From the NCBI RefSeq assembly GCF_042453785.1, contig NC_091664.1:611001-675000 (forward strand): a stretch of DNA of 64,000 bases, given 5' to 3'. Position 1 is the first letter of the stretch. Each line of letters starts with the position of its first letter. The notes under the pieces were generated by a model. It saw nothing but the letters and a program-made list of their open reading frames with translations, did no database searches and was not told the origin of the DNA. Position numbers and translations under genes: made by a program. This stretch comes from Malus domestica. Its lineage: Eukaryota > Streptophyta > Magnoliopsida > Rosales > Rosaceae. Below, in pieces: positions 56,903 through 64,000 of the stretch.

Positions 56903-59900
56903 CTGTGGTCTTTCTGAAGTTTGCTCAATATAGCATCCAGGTCCATGTGCATTCTTAAACTATCCGAAGAAACGTTCTTTATCAAGTGTTGTATTGCTGA
57001 TGCAGCTTGTTCCTGAATGCAAACAAGGAGATTAAGACCAACAGCTATACTCGTTTCCTACAATTAAATAACTAATGGGGCATTTCAAAAGATAAAAAGA
57101 AAAAAGAAAGTCTGGATGGATTTCAAAGTTCAAGAACCAAAGAGTAAAGTTTACAGTAAAGGCAAGAACTAAAGTAATACGAGCAAATAAACATCAAGCA
57201 TTACTGGTCTAGTAATGTCTCTTCCAAGCATTGCGTATCAATACACAATGGAAGACTGCTCTGAATGGATAACATTGAAACAGCAATGAAAAGTTCCATA
57301 TTTTATATAGCACGATGTTTCATATATGCTAGATACTTAGAATTCTTATAACCATAGTAAGATTTCTGTTTATCAGCTAAGCTCCATATACTAGGGTAAC
57401 TTAATAGCTTCTCGGTTCAGAGTCAACCTTTAGGTTAGGTAACTTAATAGCTTCTCGGTTCATAGTAAGGTTTTTGGCCACTTGATTAGTGGCCAAGTGG
57501 CCAAAAACCTTTCGGTGCATATAATAAAAAATAAAGGATATAATGATGTGGGAACATCATTATGAGGAGACAAATGATTATGTTTCCTTTTGTTTTGTTG
57601 AATTTTCAAAGGCAGAGAATTTGGTTTTTTACTTCCACCCTTTACCTTTGGAGAAGTAGAGAGAGTATCATTTGTTTTTTGGAGAAGCCCAACTTTGCTC
57701 AGAGAGCAGAGCATCCGAGCAGAGAAGAAAGGTGTGCTGCATTCCTCATTGGAAGAGAGCACCTCTCTTCAGTTAGTAATCATTCATCAAAGTTGTATTT
57801 GTTGTATTAGCTTTGAGCTTTGTATAGAGAGGAAATTATTCACAATATTTCCTTCACTATTTGGTTCTTTGGTGTGTGAGAGCTATTGGTTGTATTGGGG
57901 TTTTCGGTTGTGAGATTGCCAACACTTTGTAAACTCCCATTTGGTCGATAGTGGATTATTAGGTGAGCTCCTACTGCTCCGAGGACGTACTCCAGTTAAA
58001 CTGACTGTTGAGGAACCTCGTTAAAATCTTGGTGTCTTTTACATTTTGCTCTTGCATTCCATTTGATATATTTCCTGTGGGTTAGCTTGAGTTGGTTCCA
58101 ATTGGTTTGGTGCTATCCTAGCACAACACTTATTACTTAACTGTGTCTTTCATACTGCCCCTCCAGGCATCCTCTTACACATTTTTCACCCTTTGGTTTA
58201 TTACTCTATCCATCTTAATTTAGCTATAGGCTTTGGTTCCATATGCAATTCCTGGCAACCCAAATACTTTTCAAGGAGGAAAACAAAAGCAAATCTCTAA
58301 CTGAACAATATGACCATTCAAAACAAAACATGCCAGGGTAAAACGTAAAACATAACTACAACCATGTTCAAATAAGCACAAGGGAACTTGGCCTATCAAA
58401 ATTGAAGTAGAGAGATCTAGCAAAGACGAGGCACAATTATGTAAAACATTACTGATAAAAACCGAGCAAGTAATCACAAAATAACATAACAGATAGTAAA
58501 TTCATAAACCCGCACCTTTAATCTTGGAATCGAATGTTGGTCAAGTGCACTAACTAGTGCAGGCACAATCCTCAAATGATGAAGAATCTGCATTGCCTCA
58601 ATCAGGATTATAGGCAGTTGCATAAAATTAAAAGCTGCACAACAAACTTGAGACTGGGGATCTTGGAATGATTTCAAAATCATGGTTGTAACTTGTTCCA
58701 AATATTTTTTCATCAGTACCTGCACTAAAGGAATGGGTTGAGACATATCAATGATTTAAAGGATCGCATATAATGATGAAATAACAGGTACTGGATACCT
58801 GAGTTACTAACCACGTGCTAAGTTTACTAACACAAGCTTGTGCACTATAAATAGCTCAGACTAACAGGAGATAATCTAGCTTTATCATTAACAAACCTTA
58901 AACCCCAGTCCCAGGGCAAATGCGCAAACCAGAAAATCTATATGGTGTGTATACCATTCCTTCATCTTTTATTGATACCGACACACAATGTTAGTTGACT
59001 GAACCATATAAAAAGACAAGTTATGGTTTTTAAGACTGGTTGGTAACTCAGGTAAACCAACTAACCATCATACTTAGATGATCTGCAGTACAGTACCATA
59101 TCACATAAATATTTCTGAATACCAGTAGGCAAAAATCAAGCAATCAACCAGTCATAGAACTATTACCATCTCCTCTGAGCACTCCTTTGCAATAACCGCT
59201 AGCATAGAAATTCCTGCGTGGCGCTTCTTCCAATCGGAAGCATCCATGTACTCCAAGAACAACTCAAAAGCTATGGGGGTCATTGTCTTTTCACCTAAGG
59301 CGGTTGATATTTTTGTCAGGTATGCAATTCCAAGATCTGTCTTCCCAGCATTCTCAGCCTGCTCGCTTTCTGTGTTGTAACATGCATAGTCATCATTTAT
59401 ACTGAGAAGCAGTTTCATTGGGACTGCCAGCAGTTTAACCAAAGTCTGATGTGGCAGCCCCCTCATTGTAAGTGCCAAATCGCTTGCTTCTACTACGGTC
59501 AGCAAGAATTTGTGAACAAACACTTTGGTTCCCTCTGTCACCTGTTCACTGTCTACTATCTTAAGCATATCAAGTACTAGTTCGTTAAGGTAGGGCTTCA
59601 AGAGTTGTGGCTCTTCCTTTACCAACATTATTAACTCCTTGAGAGCCCCGCGAGCATAGTCTTCTTTCAAGTGACTTAACAAATTAAACAGTCCAACCAT
59701 CATCCCCCTCAAAAGGTCATGAAACCAATTCCGCCCTAATGAATTCGAAAACAAATGGATCAAACTAACCACAGCACCAAATGTCGCAACCTGAATATCA
59801 GCATTTTCCGAATTCAACATACGCAAAAATGCTGAGTGGGTAGGTTCAATGCTAGGAGCTAACGTTTCACAAATAACCGGACGATACACTTTTGGGAAAA

Positions 59901-60399
59901 AAGAACACACCCACAAAGCAGAAAGCTGAAACCTTTCGGAGTCCGACTGAAAAGACATCAACAAATAGTCAATGAGCTCCGGCCACTCATCGCCAGTCCT
60001 AGAAATCTCCACTGCCATTTCAGATGCAATGAGACAGAGAATCCTCAAAATGGGCAATGAGCCCTCTTCATGAAGGCGAACAAGAAATAGATTTTTAAGG
60101 TTAATTTGAGCATTCAATGACAACTTCGGCCAAAGGTCACCGAGCACAAACCGGAGAACAAGCGCAGACCTGGTGCGAATCTCTGCGGAAGGCCCGTTCC
60201 TAATCACAAAGAAAACCTTGATGAAAAGCAAATCCGGGAAGTGCTTTCTGCAACAATGTAGAAGGCTATAGGCCTGAGATTTTTGGGGCTCTTGAGGGCT
60301 GAAGAGATGAGAAAGGAGCGTCTCCATTGGCTGCACATCGTTCGAACTCAGAGTTGCGTAGGCTTGCATTTGCAATTGCTGAGAAAATACCGGCTCCAT
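56903..60399 (-). CDS. Importin-5-like (RANBP5/importin beta-3) HEAT protein, shortened
   Basis: Importin-5 proteins carry ribosomal proteins and histones into the nucleus and are near 1100 residues. Here three exons are visible: 60399-59167, 58719-58516 and 57012-56903. They give only about 515 residues. Exon 1 starts MEPVFSQQLQMQAYATLSSN and contains HEAT-like helices (SAFLRMLNSENADIQVATFG, SDWKKRHAGISMLAVIAKEC). Exon 2 has KKYLEQVTTMILKSFQDPQS and AALVSALDQ-type helices. Exon 3 has EQAASAIQHLIKNVSSDSLR. In exon 2 the usual VRWAAxNAxGQL segment is degraded to VCCAAFNFMQLPII. The C-terminal half is absent from the window, and transposon scraps fill the second intron. Either a truncated duplicate or a decaying gene. 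The ATG at 60399 is preferred over one at 60615 by fit to the family. Confidence 0.65.
57467..57511. repeat. Perfect 18-base inverted repeat
   Basis: Arms aaggtttttggccacttg (57467-57484) and caagtggccaaaaacctt (57494-57511) surround a 9-base loop. A 45-base tandem duplication (acttaatagcttctcggttc) ends just before it. Confidence 0.85.
57547..58140. mobile_element. LTR-like remnant, probably Ty1/copia
   Basis: Lies in an intron of the importin-like gene. It starts TGTGGGAACATCATTATGAG and carries a leader-like section (gaggacgtactccagttaaa, aggaacctcgttaaaatctt) followed by a ttggtgctatc word resembling a primer site. Only LTR and leader-like DNA is visible. It is an old fossil with no coding parts. 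Confidence 0.35.
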
Positions 60400-61273
60400 C
60401 GTCGTTCTTCGCTGAATTTGGTTTTCAGGAATCGTCATTTCGAATGTGGGGTTCTGAGGAACTAGAGGATTCGCTCGAGAAACCAAAAGTTGGTGGTTGA
60501 CGGTTCGATTTACTGATGAATAAATGAGTTTTGGGTTGTGAGACTTGAGACACAAGAAAGGTAGAACCAAACCAAAATTTGGGAGGGCACAAGGAAGACT
60601 GTCTGCACTGCCCAATGCAAGCTTTTACATTTTTCAAAGGAAATTGCAATGTATAACGAAATAGTTGAATTTTCCAGTTACAAGGTAAATATGCCTTCTG
60701 AGCCGGAAATTTTGAGTTTGTTTCTTATTGGGCCAGAAAAAGTTAGATACTGATAAGGATGAGTTGAATAATTGGGTGCAAGTGCACCGTATCTAACTCT
60801 TATGAAGACTCGCGTCTATTAATCTTGGTCTAGTGTAAAAATAATACAACAAGATTTAAACTTACAAAAGGATGCGAGGTTGATATTATTACTTTTACTT
60901 TTGATCTTGTACGTTGTGTTGAGAAACAAACATACTTTAATACATTCGACAACACCTTACATACATAAAGAAAAAATTTCATCTCCCTGATACTTTTTCA
61001 CGTAAAACTTTCAATGGTTGTCGTCAATGTCCATATTAATTTGATTCCTTATACAATCATACATGTAACATTCACACTACTTGTCATAACAATATTATTA
61101 TTTTATGTTAATATTATCGATGTGATTTTAGTAGAAACTGAAAAGCCTCCGCCAAAACTTGAAACCTTGCCGCCAAAACTTCAAAAATAGGGTTTTTTAA
61201 AGAATAACACTTTCCAAAGCTCCAATGCCGAACTAAGCAGAGGAAGTCCCGAAGAAAGAAGATTAGCATAGAA
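60400..61273. other. Shared upstream region between divergent genes
   Basis: The importin-like gene (minus) and the next gene (plus) start about 870 bases apart, head to head. The stretch is AT-rich; I see no other feature. Confidence 0.45.
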
Positions 61274-61559
61274 ATGAGGTCAAGGAAAGCTCCGGTGGCA
61301 TTTAGGGCGGCGGGGCAGCGCTCACTGCCTTCATTATTCTCGTCTTGCTCAAAAACGCCGTAAGGGAAAAGTCACCAAACCCAACGTTTTTCTCTTTTGT
61401 CGATTAAATTGGAGTTGATTTTTGTTAGATACAATTGTTTTGAGTGGAATTAGGGCCAAGGTTGCAGAAGAAAATCCAGATGAAGGCAACAATGTGCCAC
61501 TTTCGGACTCTTCAGAGAGGAAGCTGCTCCGGACTTCTGCAAAATCCACAACAGTAAAG
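61274..61559 (+). CDS. First two exons of an unidentified gene
   Basis: I do not recognise the protein. Exon 1 (61274-61359) encodes MRSRKAPVAFRAAGQRSLPS then LFSSCSKT and ends at a GT donor. Exon 2 (61454-61559) encodes AKVAEENPDEGNNVPLSDSS then ERKLLRTSAKSTTVK and ends at another GT donor. Phases agree, giving 64 codons with no stop. A leader with an agaagattagcatagaa context precedes the ATG. The sequence is basic and Ser-rich, as at the N terminus of a nuclear or chromosomal protein, but that is a guess. The copia element begins about 170 bases into the next intron, so later exons lie outside the window or are lost. Confidence 0.5.
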
Positions 61560-61731
61560 GTACCCATTTGTTACCTTCTGTTTGGTTGCTGAGAAAATTG
61601 TGAGGGAAAGAAAGAGACAAATCAAATACTGGGTTTTATATTTTCTGTCCAGATTTACTGTTTTCTCTGATTATTAGAAGCAAAAGAGGAATCTTGTAGG
61701 CTACATTTTACCCAAGTGAATCGTACTTTCG

Positions 61732-64000
61732 TGAAAAATTGCAACTTTAAGTTGCCAAAGGCAACTAGTTGTATTGTAAATTTGTAGAATTTTTTATGTG
61801 TATTTCATGAAGAAACAATTACAAATGAAACATATATATAGGAAAAGAAAGTAGACATAAGCCTAACTTGCCTAACTTGCCTAACTTGCCTAATTTCCTA
61901 ACTTGCCTAACTTGCCTAATTTACACAAAGAATGTTGACTAGCCTAACTTCACTAGTCATCCAACATGTTTATTTCATGCATACATTTTAACACAAGATA
62001 TGACTTGCATGCATTCTTCCAACACTCCCCCTCAAGCTGGATCGAGGGGATTCGCTGAGCCAAGCTTGCCCAATAACCGATGAAACTGAGATGATGCTAG
62101 TGCCTTTGTAAAAAGATCTGCTAGTTGATCATGGCTTCGTGTGAACATGGTCCGGATGATTTGCGTTTGAACTTGAGCTCTGATGAAATGACAATCCACT
62201 TCAATATGTTTGGTTCTTTCATGGAACACAGGATTGGCAGCAATGTGCATGGCTGCCTGATTATCACACATAAGCGTCATAGGAGTAGAACTAGGAAACC
62301 CTAAGTCTGAAAGAAGCCCTTTAAGCCAAATGAGTTCACATGCAGTGGCTGCCATGGCTCGATACTCAGCCTCTGCGCTGGAACGAGCAATTACTTGTTG
62401 CTTCTTACTCTTCCATGTGACAAGGTTTCCACCAACAAATGTACAATAGCCTGTGATTGATTTCCTATCAATTGCATTACCTGCCCAGTCTGCATCTGTG
62501 TAGCCACTAATGACAGTGGACTGATTGTTATGCATTGTAATTCCTTGCCCAATTGAACCCTTAAGATAACGAAGGATTCTCTTAACAAGGTTAAGGTGAT
62601 CAACAGTGGGAGAGTGCATGAACTGACTAGCCAAGCTCACTGCATATGTGATATCTGGACGAGTGATAGTGAGGTATATGAGCTTGCCTACTAATCGTTG
62701 ATAGTAGCTTACATCATGCATGGCTTCTCCATCTATGCTGAGCTTCAGTTTACAATCAACGGGAGTGATAGCAGGCTTGCAGTCAAGCATTTTTGCTTCT
62801 TGAAGGAGGTCCAATACATATTTCCGTTGATGTAGAAACAGTCCTTTTGAAGATGTGGCCATTTCGATCCCCAAAAAATACTTTAACCTCCCCAAATCTT
62901 TGATAGCGAAAGCTTGATGTAGTGAAAGTTTTAGTGCCTCAATCTCCATGGTATTATCTCCAGTGATGATAAGATCATCAACATAGACGAGGACCACCAA
63001 CTTCCCCTTGGTGCCAGTTCTTACAAATAACGAAGAATCAGCATTACTTCGCATGAATCCAGCCTTTTCCAGAACAGAACTGAGCTTGGCATACCAAGCT
63101 CTTGGTGATTGTTTCAATCCGTATATTGCCTTGTGCAATTTACAAACCATGTTGCCTTTAATACCATCATAGCCTGGAGGAGGTTGCATATACACTTCTT
63201 CCTGCAGCTCGCCGTGAAGGAAAGCATTCTTCACGTCCATTTGGTAGAGTGACCATCCACAATTGATTGCAACTGACAGTAAAACCCTGACTGAGTTCAT
63301 CTTGGCCACTGGTGCGAATGTTTCCTTATAATCTACACCAAAGGTTTAGGTGAAACCTCGAGCAACAAGTCTAGCCTTGTGTCTCTTGATAGATCCATCA
63401 GCTTTGAATTTAGTCTTGTAAATCCAACGACTTCCAACAGCCTTTTTTCCTGGTGGTAGTTGAACTAGGCTCCAGGTGCAATTCTCTTCCAGTGCCCGAA
63501 TCTCTTCTTTCATGGCTTGGTTCCATTGTGGGAGAAGAGAAGCTTCTTGAAAGCTTCTTGGTTCATAGTGCTTATCAATTTCACTGAGAAATGCAGCGTG
63601 AGATGTTGAGAACTTACTAAAGCTGATACATTCATTGATTGGATGTCGTGAGGCATATGTAACATAGTCCTGCAACCTAGCTGGAGGTTTTCTGATTCGA
63701 GGAGGATTTCTTTTAATCACCTGAGACTCTGTAGAGGGCGGAGAAGGATCAGAGTAGGGCTCCTCTTCACTCTCACTGGCAGTAATTTGGTCAGTTTGAA
63801 CTTCTTCACAATCTGGACTTACAATGACTGATCTCTTTTCCAACATCGGATAATTAAAGTTTTGAGGGAGTGGGAACATGTCAACTAAATCCTCCCCCTG
63901 ACTTGTAAAATAGGGATAGTCTTCTTCGAACTTCACATCTCTTGAAACTGTGCACTTCTTAGTGACTGGATTGAAGCACTTGTATCCCTTTTGAGTGGTC
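61732..64000 (-). mobile_element. Ty1/copia LTR retrotransposon, 3' part (runs off the window)
   Basis: The 3' LTR (61732-62024, 293 bases) reads TGTTGGAAGAATGCATGCAA at its start on the minus strand. A polypurine tract (CTTGAGGGGGAGTG) abuts it. Inside lie the copia reverse transcriptase, with WSLYQMDVKNAFLHGEL and YVDDLIITG, and RNase H, with YTDADWAGN, SSAEAEYRAMA and ERTKHIEVDCHFIR. The integrase C-terminal linker lies at the window edge. The visible part is nearly whole with at least one break. A short array of taacttgcc words lies in the LTR near 61863-61925. It sits in an intron of the unidentified gene upstream. Confidence 0.9.

Overview
The window is nuclear DNA of a flowering plant. 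Genes carry many short GT-AG introns, intergenic DNA is AT-rich, and transposons of most plant classes are present. Several MITE and retroelement types, and the antisense-ORF retrotransposon, look like ones I associate with Rosaceae (apple, pear, Prunus). That placement is inference from memory, not a computed match.

Layout. 0.5-4.3 kb (+): 3' part of a dihydroxy-acid dehydratase gene. 5.8-12.5 kb (+): RING-H2 E3 ligase gene. 13.3-14.6 kb: a stray thiolase-like fragment and unrecognised minus-strand exon-like blocks. 15.9-19.7 kb (-): peroxisomal 3-ketoacyl-CoA thiolase (KAT2 type). 20.2-22.5 kb: PIF/Harbinger element with a Myb/NAM-like accessory gene. 23.7-26.2 kb (-): VAMP72 R-SNARE. 27-30 kb: gene desert with a Helitron candidate and two MITE families. 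30.5-34.7 kb (-): cellulose synthase-like D gene (CSLD1/4 type). 36.1-36.8 kb (-): broken PP2-B F-box gene. 37.4-40.7 kb: a Tourist-like element holding a Mutator-like element, which holds a huge TTC/GAA tract and a plastid-like segment. 40.8-41.4 kb (+): GCK-domain gene. 42.5-51.7 kb (-): a young LTR retrotransposon with gag, an antisense ORF and captured host fragments (SAHH, a bromodomain protein, probably a SUVH-type methyltransferase). 53.5-55.1 kb (+): NMD3. 56.9-60.4 kb (-): shortened importin-5-like gene. 61.3-61.6 kb (+): first exons of an unidentified gene. 61.7-64.0 kb (-): Ty1/copia element running off the window.

The host genes are unrelated housekeeping or growth functions: branched-chain amino acid synthesis, ubiquitination, fatty acid beta-oxidation, secretion, tip-growth wall synthesis, 60S export and nuclear import. 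They form no operon-like unit. The least ordinary parts are (1) the gag-only LTR element, which has picked up fragments of host genes that all touch methylation or chromatin and carries an antisense ORF; and (2) the nested transposon with about 2 kb of pyrimidine-rich, TTC-dominated DNA next to the GCK gene promoter. All exon limits come from reading splice signals and conserved protein sequence by eye.
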